The position numbers and the translations under genes were made by a program. This document shows positions 1 through 5,818 of a DNA stretch of 6,042 nt, piece after piece. The notes under the pieces were generated by a model, which had not been told where the DNA came from, did not search any database, and was given only the letters and a program-made list of their open reading frames with translations. Origin of the DNA: an uncultured Lachnospiraceae bacterium. Its GTDB lineage: Bacteria > Bacillota > Clostridia > Lachnospirales > Lachnospiraceae. Location: the NCBI GenBank assembly GCA_902797785.1, contig CADBUD010000179.1, forward strand, positions 1 to 6,042, in the 5' to 3' direction. The number at the start of each line of letters is the position of its first letter. The stretch's first letter is position 1.

Positions 1-130
1 GCCGTTATCCCGCAAGGTATTTTCAAGCGCATTTTGCTTGAAAATCCGGGGTAGCAGTGCGCCAAATACGACCAGAGGGAGTATTTGTGTGCATTTTGTT
101 GCTATGAACAGCAGAGCTGTGAATAGTAAC
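1..130 (+). repeat. Structured repeat element, copy A (left end cut by window)
   Basis: This is a non-coding element whose right terminus is GCTGTGAATAGTAAC (116-130), the exact reverse complement of the left terminus of copy B at 5957-5971. Bases 1-51 align with 5970-6040 at 44 of 51 positions, apart from a 20-base length difference in a hairpin loop. Hairpin I is a perfect 10-bp stem, ATTTTCAAGC (19-28) with GCTTGAAAAT (36-45), and a 7-base loop. Hairpin II pairs CAAATAC (63-69) with GTATTTG (81-87), continues past a bulged T88 through 57-62 with 89-94, and adds TAGCA (52-56) with TGCTA (100-104), where A56 can pair only one way. A full copy would therefore have complementary termini enclosing two hairpins, like a MITE or a repeated structured RNA. 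No ORF was recognised in it. The family name is unknown to me. Confidence 0.7.
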
Positions 131-162
131 GAAAATTTGTCAAAGAACAGTGTAGAAAATAC

Positions 163-191
163 TTGATATTTATCAGTTCTGCTGTTAAAAT
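163..191 (+). promoter_or_regulatory. Likely sigma-A promoter of the operon
   Basis: A -35 box TTGATA (163-168) is followed after 17 bases by a -10 box TAAAAT (186-191), with an extended -10 TG at 183-184. Transcription would start near 198, giving a leader of about 50 bases before the first gene. TATAAT at 191-196 is an alternative -10, but it lies 22 bases from this -35 and has no good -35 of its own. It is the only convincing promoter found between the repeat element and the first gene. Confidence 0.6.
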
Positions 192-204
192 ATAATCGGC
201 AGAA
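177..204. promoter_or_regulatory. Inverted repeat spanning the -10 region, possible operator
   Basis: TTCTGCTG (177-184) and CGGCAGAA (197-204) are inverted, with one G-T pair among eight, and are separated by 12 bases that include the -10 box. The position suits a repressor site or a short hairpin at the start of the transcript. No regulator gene is in the window and I do not recognise the motif, so the role is inferred from position only. Confidence 0.25.
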
Positions 205-210
205 ATTTTG

Positions 211-224
211 TAATAAATTTATTA
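211..224. promoter_or_regulatory. 14-bp perfect palindrome in the 5' leader
   Basis: TAATAAATTTATTA is a perfect palindrome lying between the predicted transcription start and the GGAGG ribosome binding site at 236-240. AT-rich palindromes here can be operator sites, but AT-rich leaders also produce them by chance, and no cognate regulator is visible. Confidence 0.2.
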
Positions 225-248
225 AATAGAAAAATGGAGGTCTGAAAA

Positions 249-1685
249 ATGAGTAACGCAGCACAAAGCTCAGCAGGCAGGAGAATCGAGTCCCTGCTTG
301 ATGAGAACAGTTTTGTTGAAATTGGCGCGCTGGTGAAGGCCAGAGCGACAGATTTTGACATGCAGACAAAGGAGACTCCGGCAGATGGTGTCATTACTGG
401 ATATGGTGTCATTGATGGAAATCTGGTATATGTATACAGTCAGGATGCTTCCGTATTACATGGCTCCATCGGAGAGATGCACGCAAAAAAAATCGTAAGG
501 CTCTATGATATGGCGATTAAAATGGGAGCGCCGATCATTGGGCTGATTGACTGTGCCGGTCTTCGTCTGCAGGAGGCTACCGATGCATTAAATGCATTTG
601 GTGAGATTTATAAGAAACAGACGGAGGCATCCGGAGTGATTCCACAGATTACAGGTATTTTTGGCAGCTGCGGCGGTGGACTTGCCCTGTTCCCGGCACT
701 GACAGATTTTACTTTCATGGAGGAAAAAAATGGAAAGCTCTTTGTAAATTCTCCAAACGCGATCGATGGAAATTCTACTGAAAAGTGCAATACCGCAGAC
801 GCAGTATTCCAAAGTGAAGAGTCCGGCCTTGCAGATGTCATTGGAGATGAAGAGACGATCTTTGAAAAGATGCGTGAGCTGATTACCTATCTTCCGGGAA
901 ATTTTGAGGATTATAATGCTTCTGAGGATGTGACAGATGATCTGAACCGGTTATGTCCGGATATTGCCAATGCAGCAGGGGATACCTCGATCGCACTTTC
1001 AGATATCGCGGATGATAATGCATTCTTTGAAATCAAATCTGCATATGCCAAGGAAATGGTCACAGGATTCCTGAAATTAAATGGAATGACCATCGGTGCC
1101 GTAGCGAACCGTACCGAAGTATATGATGATGAAAACAACAAGACGGACAGCTTTGATCCTGTCCTTACAGTTAAAGGATGTAAAAAGGCAGCAGATTTCG
1201 TAAGCTTCTGTGATGCTTTTGAGATTCCGGTACTTACCCTGACAAATGTTAAAGGATATAAGGCAAGCAAATGTTCCGAAAAGAATATCGCAAAAGCAGC
1301 AGGAAAGCTGACCTATGCCTTTGCAAACGCTTCTGTTCCAAAGGTAAATATTATCATTGGACAGGCTTTTGGAAGCGCCTACAACGTAATGAACAGCAAA
1401 GCTTTAGGAGCAGATATGGTGTTTGCATGGCCGGATGCCCAAATTGGAATGATGGATGCTTCCCTGGCAGCAAAGATCATGTATGAGGGAGAAAAATCTG
1501 ATGTCATCAATCAGAAAGCAGCAGAGTATGAAAAGCTTCAGGATAGTGCACAGTCCGCTGCTTCGAGAGGATATGTGGACAACATTATTGAAGCGCCGGA
1601 TACCAGAAAATATGCTATTGGTGCATTTGAAATGTTATTTTCAAAGAGAGAGAGCCGTACAGCGAAAAAACATGGTGCGGTTTAG
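249..1685 (+). CDS. Acyl-CoA carboxyltransferase subunit (12S/MmdA-like), substrate unknown
   Basis: This 478-residue cytoplasmic protein has the two-lobed crotonase-type fold of biotin-dependent acyl-CoA carboxyltransferases such as MmdA, GcdA, transcarboxylase 12S and PccB. It would move CO2 between an acyl-CoA and biotin. The N-terminal lobe carries the first oxyanion-hole region GSCGGGLALFPA (139-150), followed by LTDFTFM. The C-terminal lobe carries GQAFGSAY (371-378), then MNSKALGADMVFAWP (381-395) and the terminal RGYVDNIIEAPDTR (440-453). It is somewhat shorter than the usual 510-590 residues and starts near the RRIESLLDENSF motif, so the usual N-terminal extension is missing. The common GARIQEG segment reads AGLRLQEA (103-110). 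GGAGG at 236-240, 8 bases before ATG, supports the start. It is the first gene of the operon, and the next gene begins 15 bases after its stop. It is not AccA/AccD in any obvious way, because no zinc finger is seen. The substrate could be methylmalonyl-, malonyl- or glutaconyl-CoA. Confidence 0.85.
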   Translation: MSNAAQSSAGRRIESLLDENSFVEIGALVKARATDFDMQTKETPADGVITGYGVIDGNLVYVYSQDASVLHGSIGEMHAKKIVRLYDMAIKMGAPIIGLIDCAGLRLQEATDALNAFGEIYKKQTEASGVIPQITGIFGSCGGGLALFPALTDFTFMEEKNGKLFVNSPNAIDGNSTEKCNTADAVFQSEESGLADVIGDEETIFEKMRELITYLPGNFEDYNASEDVTDDLNRLCPDIANAAGDTSIALSDIADDNAFFEIKSAYAKEMVTGFLKLNGMTIGAVANRTEVYDDENNKTDSFDPVLTVKGCKKAADFVSFCDAFEIPVLTLTNVKGYKASKCSEKNIAKAAGKLTYAFANASVPKVNIIIGQAFGSAYNVMNSKALGADMVFAWPDAQIGMMDASLAAKIMYEGEKSDVINQKAAEYEKLQDSAQSAASRGYVDNIIEAPDTRKYAIGAFEMLFSKRESRTAKKHGAV

Positions 1686-1700
1686 AGAGGTGGTTCGATA

Positions 1701-2519
1701 ATGAAAAAATTAGCGTTAGCAGTATGCTTATCCATGGGATTGACTTTTGTGATGCCGGCCGGTGCATATGTGTCAAATGTCGTGGCAGCAGAGGAAGCAG
1801 AAGTAGTCGTGGATGATTCTTCTGCACCGGCAGAGACAGCTGATGCGTCGGTGACCGCAGAGGACGCAGCATCTGATGAGGAAAAGATTAATGGCTTTGC
1901 CGTATCAGATTATGAGTCAGCATCGGAAAGCCTTGTGAATACCCTTGTGACACAGGAAGAAATGATTACCCAGTCGCTGCAGCAGAGTCCGAACGATGCC
2001 ATCCAGACATTGGTAGATGCATGGGATGCGATGAAAGACGAAGTTGGTAAATTTAAAGGAATGGGAGACACTACGGTAACAGAAAAGAGTGGCACGATTT
2101 CTGTTGTTTCGACGGTGATTTTTGAAAAGTCTTCCGCCGAGCTGGTGGTAAATTATAACTCTGCCGACATGAGCTATGATTCAATCAGCTTCGACAAGAT
2201 TCAGACAATGGCAGAAAAGATGTCAGATGCCGGAATGAATACGATCATGGGACTTGGTACCGTGTTCATCATGTTGGTCGTAATGTCCTTATTGATTTCC
2301 TGCTTCAAGTTTGTATCTGTTCTGGATCCTTCCATGAAGAAAAAGAAGGAACCGGCCAATGTTCCTGCACCGGCAGCACCTGCTGCAGAGCCTGTGGCAG
2401 TAGAAGAGGAAGAGGACGATTTAGAGCTTGTAGCTGTCATATCCGCAGCAATTGCTGCATACGAAGGAACTTCAGCCGATGGATTTGTCGTTCGTTCGAT
2501 TAAAAAGAGAAAAAGATAA
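1701..2519 (+). CDS. oadG: OadG-family subunit with secreted N-terminal domain
   Basis: This 272-residue protein is the small membrane subunit that in oxaloacetate and methylmalonyl-CoA decarboxylases holds the beta subunit and the soluble parts together. It begins with a Sec signal peptide (MKK, hydrophobic core about 4-20, likely cleavage after the AA at 29-30). An acidic Ala/Glu linker and an extracellular domain of about 60-175 follow, with a KFKGMGD segment and alternating beta-like stretches resembling DUF3887. A single membrane span (about 181-205, TIMGLGTVFIMLVVMSLL), a cytoplasmic Pro/Ala/Glu linker (213-240) and the typical OadG tail LVAVISAAIAAYEG...FVVRSIKKRKR complete it. Usual OadG proteins are about 80-120 residues, so the ectodomain is a large addition. 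AGGTGG at 1688-1693, 7 bases before ATG, is the ribosome binding site and begins just after the previous stop codon, so translation is probably coupled. The OadG call rests on the span, tail and neighbours. The DUF3887 match is from memory. Confidence 0.8.
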   Translation: MKKLALAVCLSMGLTFVMPAGAYVSNVVAAEEAEVVVDDSSAPAETADASVTAEDAASDEEKINGFAVSDYESASESLVNTLVTQEEMITQSLQQSPNDAIQTLVDAWDAMKDEVGKFKGMGDTTVTEKSGTISVVSTVIFEKSSAELVVNYNSADMSYDSISFDKIQTMAEKMSDAGMNTIMGLGTVFIMLVVMSLLISCFKFVSVLDPSMKKKKEPANVPAPAAPAAEPVAVEEEEDDLELVAVISAAIAAYEGTSADGFVVRSIKKRKR

Positions 2520-2540
2520 TGCCCCGGGGCAAAAGATAAT
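2511..2540. repeat. 10-bp direct repeats flanking a perfect GC palindrome
   Basis: AAAAGATAAT occurs at 2511-2520 and again at 2531-2540, and the 10 bases between are the palindrome GCCCCGGGGC. The first copy contains the last codons and stop of the OadG gene. With no loop bases the palindrome cannot form an ordinary hairpin, and no T-run follows, so it is not a terminator. It could be a protein site, a 20-bp partial tandem duplication or an excision scar. Confidence 0.5.
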
Positions 2541-2581
2541 AATTCAAATTTTGAGGAAAAGTTATTAGGAGGATAATAAAA

Positions 2582-2950
2582 ATGAAAAATTATACAATTA
2601 CTGTAAATGGGACAGCATATGATGTTACGGTAGAAGAGGGAGCAGGCGGGGGAGCAGCTGTTTCTGCACCGAAGCCAGTGAAAAAGGCAGCTCCAAAGGC
2701 AGCTCCTGCTGCGAAAAAGGCAGCGGGCGGCGCAGGTTCTGTTCGTGTAGAAGCTGGAGCAGCAGGTAAAGTATTCAAAATCGAGGCAAGTGTAGGACAG
2801 GCAGTTAAGAGTGGAGATCCGGTTATTATTATTGAAGCAATGAAAATGGAGATTCCAGTTGTTGCACCACAGGACGGAACTGTTGCAAGCATCGATGTAG
2901 CTGTTGGAGATGCTGTAGAGGCAGGCGGACTGCTGGCTACCTTAAACTAA
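2582..2950 (+). CDS. Biotin carrier protein (biotinyl domain, 1.3S/GcdC-like)
   Basis: This 122-residue soluble carrier shuttles CO2 on covalently bound biotin between the carboxyltransferases and OadB. The N-terminal strand region (1-20, MKNYTITVNGTAYDVTVEEG) is typical of decarboxylase gamma/carrier subunits. It is joined by a flexible Ala/Pro/Lys linker (about 22-50) to the biotinyl domain (about 53-122). The biotinylation motif EAMKME covers 85-90, with Lys88 the modified residue. The turn before the first strand, usually A-P-M-P-G, reads AGAAG (59-63), so the conserved prolines are missing. AGGAGG at 2567-2572, 9 bases before ATG, gives a strong ribosome binding site. The size matches the transcarboxylase 1.3S subunit and the separate carriers of glutaconyl-CoA and methylmalonyl-CoA decarboxylases. 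A lipoyl protein is unlikely, since the lysine sits in M-K-M. Its place between oadG and oadB supports the pump role. Confidence 0.93.
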   Translation: MKNYTITVNGTAYDVTVEEGAGGGAAVSAPKPVKKAAPKAAPAAKKAAGGAGSVRVEAGAAGKVFKIEASVGQAVKSGDPVIIIEAMKMEIPVVAPQDGTVASIDVAVGDAVEAGGLLATLN

Positions 2951-2970
2951 GATACGCTTTTGATGAACAG

Positions 2971-2990
2971 AAGAATCCAGCGGGATTCTT
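2971..2990 (+). other. Intercistronic hairpin between carrier and oadB genes
   Basis: AAGAATCC (2971-2978) and GGATTCTT (2983-2990) form a perfect 8-bp stem with the 4-base loop AGCG. It is followed by ACCTCATAAA and not by a T-run, so it is unlikely to end transcription. In the 79-base gap just after the carrier gene it could slow 3' decay of the upstream transcript and favour high carrier expression. That role is inferred. Confidence 0.5.
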
Positions 2991-3029
2991 ACCTCATAAA
3001 AGCTTTGGTTAAGAAACTGGAGGTTAAAA

Positions 3030-4184
3030 ATGGATTATATTATTAATACAATGTCGAATCTGATTCATCAGAGCGCTTTCTTCAACCTGACCTATGGAAA
3101 TTACATCATGATCGTTGTCGCACTGGTATTTTTATATTTGGCAGTTGCAAAAGGATTTGAGCCGCTTTTGCTGGTTCCGATTTCCTTTGGTATGCTCTTA
3201 GTGAATATCTATCCTGACATTATGATGTCGATTGAAGAGTCGTCAAATGGAGTGGGCGGTCTGCTGCATTATTTCTATTTGATGGATGAGTGGTCCATCC
3301 TTCCATCCCTGATTTTCCTGGGAGTCGGAGCAATGACGGATTTCGGTCCATTGATTGCAAATCCGATCAGCTTCCTGATGGGAGCTGCAGCACAGCTTGG
3401 AATCTATCTGGCATATTTCCTGGCAATCTTTATGGGATTTAATGGAAAAGCAGCAGCAGCGATTTCCATCATTGGAGGTGCAGATGGTCCGACCTCAATT
3501 TTCCTTGCCGGAAAACTGGGACAGACGGCTTTGATGGGACCGATTGCCGTGGCAGCATATTCTTATATGTCACTGGTTCCAATCATTCAGCCACCAATTA
3601 TGAAATTATTTACGACAGAAAAAGAGCGGAAGATCAAAATGCAGCAGCTTCGGACCGTGACCAAATTAGAAAAAATCCTGTTCCCGGTTGTAGTTACCAT
3701 TGTGGTATGTATGATTCTTCCGACCACAGCACCATTGGTAGGTATGCTGATGCTTGGAAACCTGTTCCGTGAGTCCGGTGTCGTTCGCCAGTTGATGGAG
3801 ACAGCATCTAACGCATTGATGTACATCGTTGTTATCCTTCTTGGAACATCTGTAGGTGCTACGACGAGCGCAGAGGCATTTTTAAATATTGATACCTTAA
3901 AAATCGTGGTACTTGGTCTGGTGGCATTCGCTTTTGGTACGATGGGTGGAGTTTTGTTTGGAAAGCTTCTCTGTGTCATTACCAAAGGAAAGATCAATCC
4001 ATTGATTGGTTCCGCCGGAGTATCTGCGGTACCAATGGCAGCGCGTGTATCTCAGAAGGTAGGTGCAGAAGCAGATCCTACGAATTTCCTGTTGATGCAT
4101 GCAATGGGACCAAACGTAGCCGGTGTAATCGGTACAGCAGTTGCGGCTGGTACCTTTATGGCTATCTTTGGAATTGGAGTTTAA
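3030..4184 (+). CDS. oadB: Sodium-translocating decarboxylase beta subunit
   Basis: This 384-residue integral membrane protein removes CO2 from carboxybiotin and couples this to Na+ export. The family signatures are clear: GAMTDFGPLIANP (100-112), GGADGPTSIF (149-158) with Asp152, AAYSYMSLVPIIQPP (175-189), and NPLIGSAGVSAVPMAARV (323-340). Asp152 corresponds to the essential Asp203 of Klebsiella OadB. Asn323, Gly327 and Ser332 match its Asn373, Gly377 and Ser382 in spacing. Tyr179 probably matches Tyr229. All the residues known to matter for Na+ and proton passage are therefore present. Hydrophobic segments fill most of the length, with a charged cytoplasmic-type loop TTEKERKIKMQQLR near 195-208. 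At 384 residues it is close to the shorter GcdB/MmdB type and below the roughly 430 of the enterobacterial protein. GGAGG at 3019-3023, 6 bases before ATG, fixes the start. The gene call is robust; the partner substrate depends on the other subunits. Confidence 0.95.
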   Translation: MDYIINTMSNLIHQSAFFNLTYGNYIMIVVALVFLYLAVAKGFEPLLLVPISFGMLLVNIYPDIMMSIEESSNGVGGLLHYFYLMDEWSILPSLIFLGVGAMTDFGPLIANPISFLMGAAAQLGIYLAYFLAIFMGFNGKAAAAISIIGGADGPTSIFLAGKLGQTALMGPIAVAAYSYMSLVPIIQPPIMKLFTTEKERKIKMQQLRTVTKLEKILFPVVVTIVVCMILPTTAPLVGMLMLGNLFRESGVVRQLMETASNALMYIVVILLGTSVGATTSAEAFLNIDTLKIVVLGLVAFAFGTMGGVLFGKLLCVITKGKINPLIGSAGVSAVPMAARVSQKVGAEADPTNFLLMHAMGPNVAGVIGTAVAAGTFMAIFGIGV

Positions 4185-4212
4185 ATTGATATAGGAAACG
4201 TGAATATAAACA

Positions 4213-4297
4213 GCATCCGGAAGACAACGCTGATGATTCTGGGATAGGTAAGAAAGTTGCATCCCTTTGGAAGAGGAGCGTTGTTTTAAGGATGCAA
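4213..4297 (+). promoter_or_regulatory. Structured leader with two exclusive folds before oadA
   Basis: In fold 1, GCATCC (4213-4218) pairs with GGATGC (4290-4295). After a 2x2 mismatch, AAGACAACGC (4221-4230) pairs with GCGTTGTTTT (4278-4287) with one G-T pair, giving 16 pairs in all. A small GGGAT (4241-4245) with ATCCC (4261-4265) hairpin can nest inside. In fold 2, TTGCATCC (4257-4264) pairs with GGATGCAA (4290-4297), using the same 3' arm and extending by two pairs past a bulged C. Both folds end about ten bases before the AGGAGG of oadA. No terminator T-run is seen, so the effect, if any, would be on translation or RNA stability. It matches no riboswitch class that I recognise. The pairing is read directly from the sequence; the regulatory role is inferred. 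Confidence 0.4.
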
Positions 4298-4307
4298 AAC
4301 GGAAATC

Positions 4308-4313
4308 AGGAGG
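4308..4313 (+). promoter_or_regulatory. Ribosome binding site deciding the oadA start
   Basis: A consensus AGGAGG lies 8 bases before the ATG at 4322. An in-frame ATG at 4292 would add ten residues (MQNGNQEDIE). It has only a purine-rich stretch 13 or more bases upstream and falls inside the predicted stem. The 4322 start is therefore preferred. Confidence 0.85.
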
Positions 4314-4321
4314 ATATAGAA

Positions 4322-5761
4322 ATGGCAAAAAATACAGATAAGCCGGAAAAAAAGAATGCAGAAAAAAAACCGGTAAAGATTTTGGAGACCATTCTTCGTG
4401 ATGCGCATCAGTCCCTGATCGCTACGAGAATGCCAACAGAAAAAATGCTTCCAATCATTGAAACGATGGATAAGGTCGGATATCATGCAGTAGAGTGCTG
4501 GGGTGGTGCTACCTTTGATGCGTCCCTTCGTTTCTTGAAAGAAGATCCATGGGAGCGTCTTAGAAAACTCAGGAATGGATTCAAAAATACTAAGCTTCAG
4601 ATGCTGTTTCGTGGACAGAATATCTTAGGATACCGTCACTATGCAGATGATGTCGTAGAGTATTTTGTTCAGAAATCTATTGCTAACGGAATTGATATTA
4701 TCCGAATCTTTGACTGCTTAAACGATATCCGGAATCTCGAAACAGCAGTTAAGGCGGCAAAAAAAGAGAAAGGACATGCGCAGGTTGCTCTTTCCTACAC
4801 CCTGGGAGATGCCTACACAGAAGAATACTGGATGAAGATGGCAAGAGAAATCGAATCGATGGGTGCAGATTCTCTTTGTATCAAAGATATGGCGGGGCTT
4901 CTGGTGCCATATGAGGCAGAAAAACTGGTAAAGAACTTAAAATCTGCCTGCAATATCCCGATTGACCTTCATACTCATTATACCAGCGGAGTTGCCTCCA
5001 TGACCTACTTAAAGGCGGTAGAGGCAGGGTGTGACATCATCGATACTGCGATTTCTCCGTTCTCCATGGGAACGAGCCAGCCGGCAACAGAGGTTATGGT
5101 CGAGACCTTTAAAGGTACTCCATTTGATACCGGCCTTGATCAGAAGATTCTTGCAGAAATCGCAGATTACTTCCGCCCGTATCGTGAAGAATGTTTGGCA
5201 AGCGGTTTATTAAATCCAAAGGTTCTCGGAGTAAATATCAAAACCCTTCTGTACCAGGTACCGGGTGGAATGCTCAGCAACATGGTTTCCCAGCTTGCAG
5301 AGCAGAATGCTTCTGATAAATATGAAGAGGTGCTTGAAGAAATCCCAAGAGTACGAAAAGATCTTGGAGAACCGCCTTTGGTTACGCCTTCCAGCCAGAT
5401 TGTTGGTACTCAGGCTGTATTCAATGTTCTGATGGGCGAGCGATATAAAATGGCGACCAAAGAGACTAAAGCAGTTCTTCGCGGAGAATATGGAAAGACC
5501 GTTAAAGAGTTCAACAAGGATGTTGTTAAGAAATGTATCGGCAATGAAAAACAGATTACCTGTCGTCCGGCAGATAATCTTGCTCCAGAGTTGGATAAGA
5601 TTCAGGCGGAAATGGCAGAATGGAAGCAGCAGGATGAAGATGTACTTTCCTATGCACTGTTCCCACAGGTGGCTGTAGATTTCTTCAAATATCGTCAGGC
5701 GCAGCAGACCAAGGTGGATCCGTCTGTCGCAGATAAAGAAAGCGGAAGCTACCCGGTATAA
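4322..5761 (+). CDS. oadA: Pyruvate/oxaloacetate carboxyltransferase, 5S/OadA type without biotin domain
   Basis: This 479-residue cytoplasmic enzyme transfers CO2 between oxaloacetate/pyruvate and the biotin carrier. After a Lys/Glu-rich N-terminus it has the metal-dependent TIM-barrel (about 18-290): LRDAHQS (25-31) with metal ligand Asp27, GGATFD (61-66), FRGQNILGYRHYADDVV (96-112), CIKDMAG (186-192) with Lys188 as the likely carbamylated lysine, and DLHTHYTSG (215-223) with His217 and His219. MGTSQPATE follows. The helical PYC/OADA carboxylase domain (about 300-465) includes PGGMLSN, VTPSSQIVGTQAV and YALFPQVAVDFFKYR. The C-terminal biotin domain of enterobacterial OadA (about 590 residues) is absent, as in transcarboxylase 5S, because biotin is on a separate protein here. 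The start at 4322 is chosen by the AGGAGG at 4308-4313. It is the last gene of the operon and lies downstream of a structured leader. Some databases would call such a protein pyruvate carboxylase subunit B, but no biotin carboxylase is present. Confidence 0.92.
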   Translation: MAKNTDKPEKKNAEKKPVKILETILRDAHQSLIATRMPTEKMLPIIETMDKVGYHAVECWGGATFDASLRFLKEDPWERLRKLRNGFKNTKLQMLFRGQNILGYRHYADDVVEYFVQKSIANGIDIIRIFDCLNDIRNLETAVKAAKKEKGHAQVALSYTLGDAYTEEYWMKMAREIESMGADSLCIKDMAGLLVPYEAEKLVKNLKSACNIPIDLHTHYTSGVASMTYLKAVEAGCDIIDTAISPFSMGTSQPATEVMVETFKGTPFDTGLDQKILAEIADYFRPYREECLASGLLNPKVLGVNIKTLLYQVPGGMLSNMVSQLAEQNASDKYEEVLEEIPRVRKDLGEPPLVTPSSQIVGTQAVFNVLMGERYKMATKETKAVLRGEYGKTVKEFNKDVVKKCIGNEKQITCRPADNLAPELDKIQAEMAEWKQQDEDVLSYALFPQVAVDFFKYRQAQQTKVDPSVADKESGSYPV

Positions 5762-5772
5762 AATGATATACG

Positions 5773-5818
5773 CGGATTTTACAAAGGAAATGTCACTTTT
5801 GGCGACCAAAATCCGGGG
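5773..5818 (+). other. 3' untranslated hairpin ending in the repeat-element core
   Basis: CGGATTTT (5773-5780) pairs perfectly with AAAATCCG (5808-5815), enclosing a 27-base loop. The 11-mer AAAATCCGGGG (5808-5818) also occurs at 41-51 and 6030-6040, where it ends hairpin I of the repeat element. A competing hairpin, TTTTGG/CCAAAA with a CGA loop, lies at 5797-5811. No T-run follows. It may be a decayed fragment of the same repeat family. Confidence 0.4.

Noticed and set aside
911..1270. Open frame on the - strand opposite the first carboxyltransferase
   Set aside because: It is a shadow of a well-supported gene with no family features; the same holds for the other antisense frames at 608-841, 2590-2892, 3587-3997 and 3897-4328.
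1701..1730. Cys9 in LAVC of the OadG protein as a lipoprotein lipobox
   Set aside because: The cysteine is only nine residues from the start, inside the hydrophobic core, and Val before Cys does not fit the lipobox. An ordinary signal peptide fits better.
4292..4321. Upstream in-frame start for oadA, adding ten residues
   Set aside because: It lacks a well-spaced ribosome binding site and lies in a predicted stem, while ATG 4322 has AGGAGG 8 bases upstream.
5797..5811. TTTTGG-CGA-CCAAAA hairpin as the operon terminator
   Set aside because: No T-run follows, and a much stronger terminator is found at 5875-5916.
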